From: Actinostola sp. cb2023
Taxonomy: Eukaryota > Cnidaria > Anthozoa > Actiniaria > Actinostolidae
Direction of reading: 5' to 3'
Assembly: GCA_033675265.1 (NCBI GenBank)
Contig: JAUJYZ010001307.1
Location: forward strand, 310,001 to 374,000
DNA length: 64,000 bases
Both the position numbers and the translations under genes were made by a program. Each line of letters begins with the position of its first letter. The stretch's first letter is position 1. Shown here piece by piece: positions 36,001 to 44,710 of this stretch. Below the pieces are notes generated by a model. That model did no database searches, was not told the DNA's origin, and was given only the letters and a program-made list of their open reading frames with translations.

Positions 36001-38309
36001 TATTATTATCATCTTTATAATAACCATTGATTTTTGCTAATATTAAAACCAACAGACACGGCAAGCTCAGTTCCTTTGACATCTCCTGTCACCTTTGCCT
36101 TTTCACCTCACATTGGCCCTGTATTCTCGGTGGAGTGTTCGCCATATCATAGAAATCTGTTTCTTACTTGTGGAACTGATGGGACTATCAGAATTTATAC
36201 AATGTTACAAGTAGGTCAAGAATGAATAGGAATAAGATGAACCTGTATCACCATGATCAATACCAAGTGCTACCATTATTAATAGTCATTTCCTTATGAG
36301 TGGGAAACCTACGGTACCGTGACACTCAAATGGCTTCCTTTCTGAACCAATCAAAAAGCATGCAGTGTCATTCAATCAAAAATCTATTTCAATGTGGCAC
36401 AGCACAGTACTGTAACTTCCCCACTCAAAAACAAAATCAAACAATTTAATCAAAAAGGCAAGTTAGATTGTAAGCCTGACTGGCCAAGAGTGAACATCCC
36501 TCTCACAAACACCCTAATATATGTGCATTACCTATGAGCCCTTGCTCATGCCCAGATCCTTGACCCGCAGAATATCAATTTCTGACTACATCGCTCCTCT
36601 GTAGCTGTGCCGTCAGAAATTATACTCTTCAATAATATTTATATAATATTTGAAAAATCTTTAATTATTACAATCAATATTGCTGTTATTGTCTTTATTG
36701 GTAATGCTTTTTGTTTACAGTCCAAGCCTCTGCTATCCCTAGAGCCTGGTGCAGGGTATTTATTCAGAGTTCGATGGTCACCTGTCAGACCTCTAGTATT
36801 CTCTGTAGTTACAGCAGATGGAAAACTTCTTATTTATGATCTAAAGGTATGATAGTGGCCCATATACCTGTCCTATCAGTGAAATATTACAAAGATGTAC
36901 CATTATAGTGAACATGTCTGTCAAATCTTTAAAAAAATATTAGGGGTACAAGAACATTGTCATTCTTCCTTGCGATAATTTTCGGCTTACCATTGGTCTA
37001 ATTATTATGAAAATATCTTACTATCATTAGTGTATGATGTATTGTTTGTTCAATATTTTGCTTTATTTTTGTTAGACAAACCGTATCAATCCAGTTGTAA
37101 CTCTTGAAGTATCTTCAAAGAAGAATCCTGTGCATTCATTAGAGTATAATATCCACAGGTAAATATCACTACTCATCATTACTAATTATCATCACCATTA
37201 CCACTCCCATTATCAATCACCATTGTCATTGTCACCATCACAGCTTCCAATGCCATCACCCACTATTGAACACCATCACTCCCACCCATCAGTTTCCATG
37301 CCATCCTCCAGACCTCCACTGCTATCATCACCACTGTTGTCATCATCATCATCACCAGTCATCATCCCAACGTCCACTGCCATCATCACCACTGTCATCA
37401 TCATCACCAGTCATCATCCCAACGTCCACTGCCATCATCACCACTGTCATCATCATCCCAACATCATCTCAACTCCACTGCCATCATCACCACTGTCATC
37501 ATCATCACCAGACATCATCCCAACCTCCACTGCCATCATCACCACTGTCATCATCATCACCAGACATCATCTCAACCTCCACTGCCATCATCACCACTGT
37601 TGTCATCATCATCATCACCAGACATCATCTCAACCTCCACTGCCATCATCACCACTGTTGTCATCATCATCAGACATCATCTCAACCTCCACTGCCATCA
37701 TCACCACTGTTCATCATCACCAGACATCATCTCAACCTCCACTGCCACACTGTTGTCATCACCAGACATCATCTCAACCTCCACTGCCATCATCACCACT
37801 GTTGTCATCATCATCACCAGACATCATCTCAACCTCCACTGCCATCATCACCACTGTTGTCATCACCAGACATCATCTCAACCTCCACTGCCATCATCAC
37901 CACTGTTGTCATCATCATCACCAGACATCATCTCAACCTCCACTGCCATCATCACCACTGTTGTCATCAGCATCATCACCAGACATCATCTCAACTTCCA
38001 CTGCCATCATCACCACTGTTGTAATCATCATCATCATCACCAGTCATCATCTTGACCTCCACTGCCATCATCACCATCATCTCAACTTTCACTGCCACCA
38101 TCAACATTGTTGTCATCAGCACCAGTCATCATTGTCACTTTCTCATTGAAGTAACTTTGAACATCTGTGTCTTGAACAGACGACATCTGATAGCAACAGG
38201 AGACAGTGAAGGCTTTATCAAAATATGGAAATTGAGTGATGAACTGACTGTGCAGGGATCTAGTGAAGTAGAAATCCTGGATGACCTGGCTGAAACACAG
38301 GCTGACTAG
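27016..38309 (+). CDS. DYNC2I2: Dynein-2 intermediate chain 2 (WDR34), 17 exons
   Basis: WD40 intermediate chain of the retrograde intraflagellar transport motor of cilia. Exons: 27016-27074, 27179-27263, 27391-27447, 27534-27615, 27705-27787, 32873-32925, 33112-33151, 33426-33500, 33662-33728, 34137-34231, 34968-35012, 35400-35556, 35871-35978, 36056-36210, 36721-36846, 37076-37158, 38180-38309. The product is 499 residues (human 536), phase-consistent throughout. Landmarks are [32 protein letters not shown], a WD block [38 protein letters not shown] and [14 protein letters not shown]. The N-terminal extension is shorter than in vertebrates. Intron 5 holds the LTR retrotransposon, intron 6 is AT-AC type, and intron 16 is a minisatellite. 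Exon 6 has two in-frame acceptors (32873 or 32879). Confidence 0.95.
27841..28076. repeat. CAGT-rich microsatellite and degenerate tandem (DYNC2I2 intron 5, left part)
   Basis: Runs of CAGT with longer repeats such as gacaactggtcag and ccagccagccat. The tract resumes at 32503-32800 on the other side of the LTR element, so the retrotransposon split one continuous array. Confidence 0.9.
28077..28204 (-). repeat. 3' LTR
   Basis: 128 bp, TGTTA at the left and TAACA at the right in plus orientation. It includes an internal duplicated segment cgaggctgcatacat. Identical by eye to 32375-32502. Confidence 0.92.
28205..28217 (-). other. Polypurine tract
   Basis: Minus-strand AAGGGGGAGGGAG directly abuts the 3' LTR, the expected plus-strand priming site of an LTR element. 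Confidence 0.8.
28292..29737 (-). pseudogene. Retrotransposon pol, integrase part (frameshifted from RT part)
   Basis: Open frame of about 481 codons with no ATG at its left limit. It is the continuation of pol in another frame. It carries the HHCC zinc-binding region (ending CVNC), an integrase core with catalytic Asp in MDYAGPF and LVSDNAS, and Glu in NGLAERT. A Pro-rich C-terminal tail ends YLKDFVT. It is separated from the upstream gag-RT frame by a single-base frameshift, so no continuous polyprotein is made from this copy unless ribosomes shift. I regard it as a mutation because no recognised slippery site is evident. Confidence 0.85.
29722..32328 (-). CDS. Retrotransposon Gag-protease-RT-RNase H polyprotein
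   Basis: 868-codon frame with a good ATG at 32326-32328. A Gag region occupies residues 1 to about 220. Two cysteine zinc knuckles run from about 230 to 262 (first atypical CX2C type, second CX2CX4HX4C). An aspartic protease has DTG at 316-318. The reverse transcriptase has YIDD at 596-599 and the motif LPFGISSAP before it. RNase H begins about 735 ([10 protein letters not shown], then TDHKPL). The frame ends prematurely just after RNase H because of the frameshift near 29740-29760. The order and the single fused gag-pol frame are typical of animal Ty3/Gypsy elements. Confidence 0.92.
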   Translation of the reverse strand: MAAVYGKVDKFDAKSQSWEDYIEVMGHYFVANGIEDQPQRKAILLASVGEKTYALIKSICQPSPLAEKSFNELVKLVQDHHTPKPSEIVQRYKFHTQSRKDGETIHEFVAELRSLSKYCNFGDTLNNMLRDRLVVGVNDGHIQRKLLNETTLSFDKAMEIAVVMETTRTNLQELQKGSPEPDSVGLSTPVNKIQHGSNSRSQQYRGGHTQSPTRNYPTTNKAQAESKNECYRCGGLHNSNNCKFKDERCFACNKLGHIKAMCKGRKKPTACNSVEEEEPGEGDPVMTVYHVGSKGKEPPIIIPLEMGNKSMQFELDTGCPVTLVSEESLRDWLGGKSLQLQPNKTRLKTYTGEPLRVLGTLETEISYKGQEKKAQIVVVEGSGPNLLGRDLLKQLPIMSLNQVTAASDKGLGEVLQRHLEVFKDELSTLKGTKAKIYVKPEATPRFFKPRPLPYAMKSKVDAELDRLVKADILKPVKFAEWAAPIVPVLKPDGSLRICGDYKVTVNQVSQLEQYPLPTFEDISAKLAGGQKFSKLDLSHAYQQLVLDEESSKYVTINTHKGLFTYTRLPFGISSAPAIFQRTIENVLQGILKVAVYIDDILITGNSDEEHVQTLDKVLSRLEEAGLRLKKGKCVFMAESVTYLGHVIDSTGVHPVQEKVQALQEARAPTNVSELKSYLGLLNYYNRFLPNLSTALAPLHRLLRKGEPWQWKDQEQASFDKSKQLILSADVLVHYCTERELILQCDASPYGVGAVLSHRMPDGTDKPISFASRTLNPAERNYAQLDKEGLSVMFGIKKFHKYLYGRPFTIYTDHKPLVSLFNEKKQVPTTASPRVQRWSVTLRGYEYSIKFRAGSENGNAMHSAGCPYP
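32361..32371 (-). other. Primer-binding site candidate
   Basis: Minus-strand TGGCGACGAGG lies three bases inside the 5' LTR. The extended complement reads like a tRNA 3' end (TTCGAAATCC, acceptor arm, CCA). The tRNA species was not identified. Confidence 0.65.
32375..32502 (-). repeat. 5' LTR
   Basis: 128-bp direct repeat of 28077-28204, identical by eye, with TG...CA ends. Confidence 0.92.
32503..32800. repeat. CAGT microsatellite, right part
   Basis: About 20 uninterrupted CAGT units, then the same longer degenerate repeats as 27841-28076. Confidence 0.9.
32926..33111 (+). other. AT-AC U12-type intron (DYNC2I2 intron 6)
   Basis: The intron begins ATATCCTTTC and ends in AC. The U12 branch-site motif TCCTTGAC lies at 33094-33101, with the branch A 11 nt before the 3' end. 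Removing exactly this segment joins ...IAAS to YGRLDHEDW in frame, matching the family. No GT-AG alternative restores the conserved protein. Confidence 0.9.
33150..33295. repeat. GAT/GGT trinucleotide repeat (DYNC2I2 intron 7)
   Basis: Interspersed gatgat and ggtggt runs. The His-rich frame on the minus strand is an artefact of this repeat. Confidence 0.8.
33511..33610. mobile_element. MITE family B, copy 3, diverged (DYNC2I2 intron 8)
   Basis: Starts AGAGCAAATTTCATATGACT followed by gtgaaaaac. The right end is degraded, so its limit is approximate. Confidence 0.5.
34240..34660. repeat. Degenerate GTCTGCTTATGGGAGGT repeat tract (DYNC2I2 intron 10)
   Basis: Many variants of (g)tgtctgcttatgggaggt are strung together. 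Related sequence is at 15605-15890 and, in a gtccgtcttagagaggt form, at 54630-54715, 54935-55130 and 55775-55925. Confidence 0.6.
34696..34904. mobile_element. MITE family A, copy 3 (DYNC2I2 intron 10)
   Basis: Termini AGAGTCGTTTTTGTATAAGT and ...CATATGAAAATGACTCT; 209 bp. The best-preserved inverted ends of the four copies. Confidence 0.75.
35215..35393. repeat. 24-bp minisatellite (DYNC2I2 intron 11)
   Basis: About six copies of a unit near ttcccatttcttccattcat plus taat, ending just before the exon 12 acceptor and acting as part of its pyrimidine-rich lead-in. Confidence 0.8.
36281..36440. mobile_element. MITE family A, copy 4, diverged (DYNC2I2 intron 14)
   Basis: Contains ATGAGTGGGAAACCTACGGT and a CCCACTC-type inverse near 36420. 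The ends are eroded. Inner tggcttcctttctga matches copy 2. Confidence 0.6.
37290..38130. repeat. Roughly 55-60 bp minisatellite (DYNC2I2 intron 16)
   Basis: About 14 copies of a CATC-rich unit that includes agacatcatctcaacctcc, actgccatcatcaccactgt and variable tcatc runs. All three plus-strand frames stay open over long stretches (up to 308 codons) because the unit lacks stop codons in those frames. These frames are not genes. Confidence 0.9.
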
Positions 38310-38368
38310 AAATACTACAGTCTGGCTCTCTACTCCAAATGTAGAGATAGTCACAATCAGTCACAATT

Positions 38369-38504
38369 AGAGCAGATTTGTATTGTATGACTGTGAATAA
38401 ACATGGCACACGGTATGGCCTCGTTTGAAATCTTAGAAAACATATTCTCACCACACAGCACATCCATGCTATACGTTTTTTCTCAGTCTTATGAAATCTG
38501 CTCT
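38369..38504. mobile_element. MITE family B, copy 4, at the DYNC2I2 3' end
   Basis: AGAGCAGATTTGTATTGTAT at the left and TCTTATGAAATCTGCTCT at the right. It begins 60 bp after the DYNC2I2 stop. It contains AATAAA at 38396-38401, the first poly(A) signal candidate for that gene. Confidence 0.7.
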
Positions 38505-38756
38505 ACAGACAACAGGAAACAGTCTTACACAGTGTATAAAAAAACTATAGTTTGCTATTTATTGTTATAAGCATGTTGCATGATCAGTGTTCTCAAGGTA
38601 TACATGTACATTTTGTAGCAGCAGATCTCAGTTATACTTAGTTCTGAACAACCAGTTACTAAACTCCTAGAACTTACTACACTATTCTTCTTTCAAAATT
38701 TGAGCTTGAATAGCAAAAACAATCACAACTGCACTGGCTAATGTTCAGAAAGCTCT

Positions 38757-38868
38757 GGGCCCAGTTGTTCGAAAGCAGGGGTTAGTTCTTAAGATTTTAC
38801 CCTAGGTTAGCCATATTTAACCCTGGGTTAGCGTTAACCAGCTTTCGAACAACCAGGCCCTGGAGTAC
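38757..38868. mobile_element. Foldback MITE
   Basis: Termini GGGCCCAGTTGTTCGAAAGC and GCTTTCGAACAACCAGGCCC, with inner ccctaggttagc/gggttagcgttaac pairing. Non-coding spacer between DYNC2I2 and SNRNP27. Confidence 0.75.
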
Positions 38869-39139
38869 ACTGCAGAAGTCATTTAATTCATCTTTTCACG
38901 TAGACTGATTACAAATTTCAGACAACTACACAAGTAGTGTCATCTGGTCTAACTTCTTCTCCCACAGAAGGAGTTGGATGAATGTTTCATATGTATTTAT
39001 TATAAAATAAAATGAAGGTAGTAAAAGGAATGATAGCCATAAAATGCCAAGTTTTGTACATATACAAGTAGTGTATAATAATAATAATAACTATAAAGGA
39101 TTATTTTTCTATGGTTCTTCGCATGCCTTGAGCAGACTA

Positions 39140-39826
39140 ACTCAAGTATGTTAAGGCCTGGGTGAGCTGCTATTATGGAACAAAACTTGATTTTTGTTGT
39201 TGTATTCCTAAAACGTGTCAAAATGACTTGAAATTTGGACCATCAATAGAACTTGGGTAGATGAAGAGCCTTAACTCAAAACATTTGCATTAGGGGTGGT
39301 CACGTGACCAGTTAGAGAGATAAAAGCAATACACAATTATTTTAAGCCGTTGGTGGCGAGTTCAAGTGATAAATTCTTGCTAGTACCTTAAAGCTATTTC
39401 GTTGTAAGTGCTTTATAGATTGTCGTTCGGAATGGGTGACTTTCATTTCTTTTTAAGGAGATATGGGGCAAAACAGGTCACGTGACCAGATAATCAAAAT
39501 CATTTTTATTCAAATTCTCTTTAAAAACAAACAAGAGCCACCCACACCGAACGACAATCTATAAAGCACTGGGAGATAAATATATTTAAGGTATTTGTTA
39601 GAATTTCCTAATTTAACTTGCCACCAACGAGCTATTTTTCTGTTTTCCAATGTAATGACGTCATAGGTCACGTGATCATAAAAAGCTTTGCACTAAAAAG
39701 TTAAGGACCCGAAATCCAATGTATGCACTAGTTTTCGTTTAAAGATAACAAATGTTTGCTGAGTTATTGAACAAAACGTGAATTCTCAAGAAGGCCCAAA
39801 ACCCAGGCCTTAACATACTTGAGTAA
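39140..39826. mobile_element. 0.69-kb foldback element
   Basis: ACTCAAGTATGTTAAGGCCT and its reverse complement form the ends. The interior has paired blocks including the AACGACAATCTATAAAGCAC region and several GTCACGTGACC palindromes. No coding frame. Confidence 0.7.
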
Positions 39827-39953
39827 GGCCCTGTTGACATGAGAGAGAGAGATAACCCTAGCACTAGGGTCAACTCTATTGTTTGCATATTCCCTGTGGA
39901 TGATAAACCCTAGTTACTGCTAGGGTTATCTCTCTCTCATGTAAACAGGGCCT
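39826..39953. mobile_element. 128-bp foldback MITE with TA flanks
   Basis: AGGCCCTGTTGACATGAGAG at the left and the inverse (ATGTAAACAGGGCCT) at the right. TA lies outside each end. The middle holds cccta/taggg palindromes. Confidence 0.7.
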
Positions 39954-39987
39954 TATAATACTAACAAAGAAAGTATGTCACAACTTA

Positions 39988-42900
39988 TTATGCTACGTAA
40001 TCCAGTGGACGGTTGAATCCTCCTTTTCTGTTCATGTATTGCCTGCCACAAAGAGAACAGTACTCAATAATATATTCTAGGCAATCTATTGAAATACATA
40101 CACACCTGTATTTGCGAGGTTTCTTAACATTTATAGCACTTGGATTGCACCCGTCGACATGTTTACCCTGTAGAAAGAAAGCCTCATCAGTGACCAATCT
40201 TAGTTTCCTACCTGAGATTGCATTCACTGATATGCATGGAATGAAAGGATCTATAGCTAGCTGTACATGTATGTGTAGAGCTTGTAATAATGTAACTAAA
40301 CTGTGAAGGACAAAAACTTAAACGAAATCAGTGAATAAAACAGAAGCATAAAGCTTTATACATGACCAACGATGGAATAAAAAGTTGTACTGTTAACTTC
40401 ATTTGCAAACATTAAACAAACACTATGATGGGATACCTGCGGATTAATGCCACAGGCAACCCATACAGCTTGCTGGAAATATGATGAAGAATTTCAACAC
40501 AAACCTTTGTTGAATCAAAATTAGAAAACCCCATTAGTTTCATCATAGCGTCATCTTCTTGATTTGATTCGCCAGGTTCAACATCTGCTTGCAAATTAAA
40601 AAAATAGTTCAAAAAATGATCATGTGGTAAAATTATATGGTTGTATTTAATCTACCTAGTTACCATGACAACAGTTGCCATGACAATCAAATAAAAAAAT
40701 ATGTCTACTGATCTATTTACCATTAGTATTTGCTTTGTCATTATTTTGGTCATCCTTGGATTGTTTTTTTTCTGATGACCTGGATATCAAAAATATTATT
40801 TTACAATAATTCAATTACTGGTACATATCAATGAGAATACTTATCGAACAAGGTCAAAGGCCTAAGCCGATGCTAACTGGGTGAATTTTAGAATCTAGGA
40901 TTGCACCACTGAGTCTTGATGGCTGTGATTCCATTTGAATTAAATAAGGATACATTACAAAATCGTTTGAGAAATTAAAGAACCTCCTGTAGAAGTCAGC
41001 TTATGGGATCGGAGGAGTCTATTAGAGGGTTCCTATGGGAGCCATATTGTGGGTCAAACAATAGAATTGTATTCTCAGGGTAATAACATCTTTTCTCATT
41101 CAATAATATTGTTTTTAAACTACAAGATGGCTGTTATAGGACTATATAACAGAGATAGAGTAGTATGGATCCCCTTTCTCTCATTGATTTATCTAATTAT
41201 TAAGCAGTAACCTTGATCTTGATCTCTTGTATCGTCTCGGTGAGTTTGACCTGAAAGAATCATTGTAGTTATCAGATAGATAGATAAGCAAAAAAAAAGG
41301 TAATTAAGCGAAACCTTACAATCTACTTCACAAACTATTACCAAGTGACAAATAAAATAATCATTTCAAATTCAATATCTCGTTACCTTGATCTCCGTCT
41401 TCTTGGTGAAAGTGATCTAGATTCAACATTGATGCAAAGAAACATTTAATTTAAGTATTTTGTATGAAGACCAATGTGATTTCACATCTACTAAGCACAC
41501 AAATATATACCTTCTGTATCTTCTTGGTGATGGTGACCTAGAAAAATAGTGTGAATTAGATTACACTTTATACTAATATACATCCATTTATAAATAGGAC
41601 ATACAGTATATAGCTGACATATATAGCTGCATCATCACAATGTGTTTTAAACAGTATATTTATCAGTTAGTCAACGAGCGTCCATGCGCCCATTGCGTTA
41701 TAGATGCAATAGATTCGTTGGGCTTCCTGTGTTTTCTTGAAAAGTTTTTCCCAAAGCAGCAAACTTGCCATTTACTAGCCCTTATAAATAGTTTCGCCCA
41801 CCCCTTGAACTCCTTAGTGTGTCAATCAATGACTCTAGCTTGTTAAGAGTTCTTTATATTTTCTTGAGTGTGTCTATAACGCAATGGGCGCATGGACGCT
41901 CATTGACTAATTGATTTATAATATGGCATCTATAGAGCGTGCAGCCCATGGGGAAATAGTTCATAGTGATATTAACCAATGAGCATGCGCGTTATTTCGA
42001 ACAGTGCACGCGCGATCAGATGAGGCCAGTGGGAAGTTGACGAGAACGTGCAACCCATGGGGAAATAGTTCATAGAACTCTAGCCAAACAGAGCGTGCGT
42101 TATATCATTGCTATATTAACATAACAACTAATGGCAGACCACTATATTTAAGGTGCAACTTTGTGGTCATGCATCATACAAACATGATTGGTGTGGTCAG
42201 GTTGTCATGGTTATGTCTTGTTACCTCCTCAGTGGACATTGGTTCTTTTATGTACAAACATAAGAACTTGCATCATGTGAAATCAGACCAATGAGCAATT
42301 TTGATCCTTATGCTCATATTATTGCATTGGGTCATTTTCACTGTGAAATAAGGTTGCTAATGTGCTTGCGCTTACAGTGAGGACACACTAACCGGGACCA
42401 CTTGAGCAAAACTGACCAATCAGATTACACCTGAAAATAATCACATTCCAACAAAAGTTGTCTGGGCCAATCATCATTATGACTATAATGATGATTGGCC
42501 CAGACAACTTTTGTTGGAATGTGATTATTTTCAGGTGTAATCTGATTGGTCAGTTTTGCTCAAGGGGTCCCGGTTAGTGTGTCCTCACTGTAATAAATAT
42601 TTGTTATTATTATTTTTACTTGCATTTATAGCACGCATACGTCACTAGTAAAAACCAGGCTTTAAGGTTTAATAGGGGTGTAGTGTAGAGAGATGGGACT
42701 TATACTTATATGTACCTACATGTATAAATTCTCAGTAAGCTTAATATATTTATAAACAAGCTTTACTGCATATACACTGTACATGTTTGTACCTTGAGAA
42801 TGATCTGTGTCTGTTTCTGCGAGGAGAGCGTGATCTACTTCGTCTTCGGTCTGAAAACAAAGTATTTGGGAGTTACAACAATTCTATCGAATTAATGTAA

Positions 42901-43232
42901 CTTTATACAAACTAACAAAACTAAAATATATCATAAAATATTTTCAACAAAGATGCAATGACCTTTATCTCGTCTTCTTTCCTTTTCCCTTTCTTTTGAT
43001 CTCGATCTGCTTCTACCTACTCGTCTGTCTGTACAAATAGATAGAAAACACAGAATTTTAAGAATTACAATCTCGGTTCTGATAAAAAGCAACAAAACTA
43101 TCCAGAAATGGAAACTCCATTTGTTGCAACACCAACGTATGTCAAACGTCAAAGAAACGAGCCTAACACATAAATGACATGATTCTCCAACTATTTACCT
43201 CTCTTAGGTGATCGACTTCGACTTCTCGGCAT
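39988..43232 (-). CDS. SNRNP27: U4/U6.U5 tri-snRNP 27-kDa protein (SNRNP27), 10 exons
   Basis: RS-domain protein of the spliceosomal tri-snRNP, nuclear. Exons in transcript order: 43232-43199, 43028-42963, 42850-42793, 41537-41511, 41416-41387, 41250-41212, 40779-40721, 40584-40505, 40167-40106, 40042-39988. The product is 169 residues (human 155). The N-terminus [11 protein letters not shown] and the following Arg/Ser-rich stretch form the RS domain. The C-terminal family signature is [14 protein letters not shown], then GKHVDG, AINV and [14 protein letters not shown]. Exons 4-6 are mini-exons of 27, 30 and 39 nt with the same phase. All junctions are GT-AG and phase-consistent. The gene is tail-to-tail with DYNC2I2. 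Confidence 0.95.
41667..41910. mobile_element. Foldback element (SNRNP27 intron 3)
   Basis: TTAGTCAACGAGCGTCCATG ends with about 38-bp inverted arms. The interior from about 41715 is a block also found at 43373-43490. Confidence 0.7.
41905..42120. repeat. 215-bp dispersed repeat, copy 1
   Basis: Closely similar to 55947-56165 (gactaattgatttataatat at the start, ttatatcattgctatatta-like end), with duplicated gcagcccatggggaaatag blocks inside. Confidence 0.7.
42375..42590. mobile_element. Near-perfect palindromic MITE with TA flanks (SNRNP27 intron 3)
   Basis: Arms of about 106 bp (CAGTGAGGACACACTAACCG outward) differ at one or two positions around a tiny centre near 42482. TA lies on both sides (42373-42374, 42591-42592), as for Tc1/mariner-type insertions. 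Confidence 0.85.
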
Positions 43233-43812
43233 TGTAAAATCAATTCAAAATGATTAGAAATCTGAATTGTTGTATGAAAGAAATGTACAAAAATATTTTT
43301 TGATTATCAATGTTCAGCGGTTAAGTTATAAAGAGTGTGCGCACGTTCTTTGTGTGCGGTGACAGCAAACTTCGTTGGGCTTCCTGTGTTTTCTTAAAAA
43401 GTTTTTTCCCAAAGCAGCAAACTTGTTTACTAGCCCTTATAAATAGTTTCGCCCACCCCTTGAACTCCTTATGTGTCAATCAAATCTCATTTTGCTATTT
43501 TATTGGTTCCTTGTGAAATGTCCACTATTTTTTCCGGAGCTTCTGATTGGCTGAAACCAGAGTTTGCACTCGAAAGGTTTTCTTCTTGGCGCGCTTTGCC
43601 ATTCTTGGTCGCGTCGCGGGGAGGAGAGGAAGAAGGTGAGAGGCGCTCTTGAAGTTTGTTCAAAAATTTTCACAAAATTAACTTTATTCTTCTAATTTGA
43701 CACTTTTCAGAAACTTCAAAGAGGAAACTTCCTAATTGTTACATCGCTGAGACGATTTCCAGCGTCAATTCATGGAAAATTATTGTTGCAAAGTTGAAGC
43801 CACTCGTACATC
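43233..43812. promoter_or_regulatory. Divergent upstream region of SNRNP27 and the 43813 gene
   Basis: The start codons face away from each other with 580 bp between them. It contains a copy of the roughly 118-bp block shared with 41715 (43373-43490), which begins gggcttcctgtg, and a GC-richer segment around 43590-43625. Promoter function is inferred from position. Confidence 0.4.
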
Positions 43813-44710
43813 ATGGTGGGAAGAAGCCGCGTGATATCCATTTTCAACTCTAAAAGGTTAGTAAAAACCACGGCTTATTCACTTTTCTGTAGAATAAATA
43901 CTAGTAGTAAGCTAGTGCACAGTTTGTACTTCCAAAGTCTATGCTCCGCGATATTTTTCATGTGCAAAATGAAGAGGATTTGACTGAGTTCAGAATTCGA
44001 ACAAGACGGATAGAACAAAGTTGCCAAAAAACTTGTTCAACGACGAATAATACTGAAAATACTCCTTTACTGAATTAAAATATTTCTTTTTTCTATCGAC
44101 AGTAACAAATTCTAAGCTATTTTTAAGATGGTAAAACCCTTGACAAGCTTTACCATTGAAGGTCGTCGCGGGGAAGAGAGGATGAAGGTGAGAAGTGCTC
44201 TTGGAATTTGTTCAAAAATTTTCACAAAATTAATTTTATTCTTCTAATTTTACATGCACTTTTCAGAAACTTCAAAAACGAAACTTCCTAATTGTTACAT
44301 CGCTGAGACGATTTCCAGCGTAATTCATGGAAAATTCTTGTTGCAAAGTTCAAGCCATTCGGTACATCGTGTTGGGTAGAAGCCGCGTGATATCCATTTT
44401 CAACTCAAAAAGGTCAGTAAAAATCGCTGCTTATTCACTTTTCTGTAGAATAAATACTTACTAGTAAGCTAGTGCACAGTTTGTACTTCCAAAATCTATG
44501 CTCCGCGATATTTTTCATGTGCAAATTTTAATGAAAATGAAGAGGATTTGGCTGAGTTCACAAGTGCACAAGTCGAACAAGACGGATAGAACAAAGTTGC
44601 CATAAAACAAGTTCAACGACGAATACCACTAAAAATGCTCCTTTATTGAATTAAAATATATCTAATATATCTTTTTTATATCGACAGAAACAAATTCCAA
44701 GCATTTTAAG
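43605..44710. repeat. Tandem duplication of a roughly 540-bp unit
   Basis: 43615-44130 and 44160-44700 are similar across their length, including ttcaaaaattttcacaaaat, cctaattgttacatcgctga and agccgcgtgatatccatttt blocks. The first copy includes exon 1 of the candidate gene at 43813. In the second copy the ATG triplet has become ATC while the downstream donor-like site remains. Confidence 0.8.

Noticed and set aside
37223..38149. Long open frames (up to 308 codons) rich in His, Ser, Pro
   Set aside because: They are translations of the CATC-rich minisatellite in the last DYNC2I2 intron; all three frames are open for the same compositional reason.
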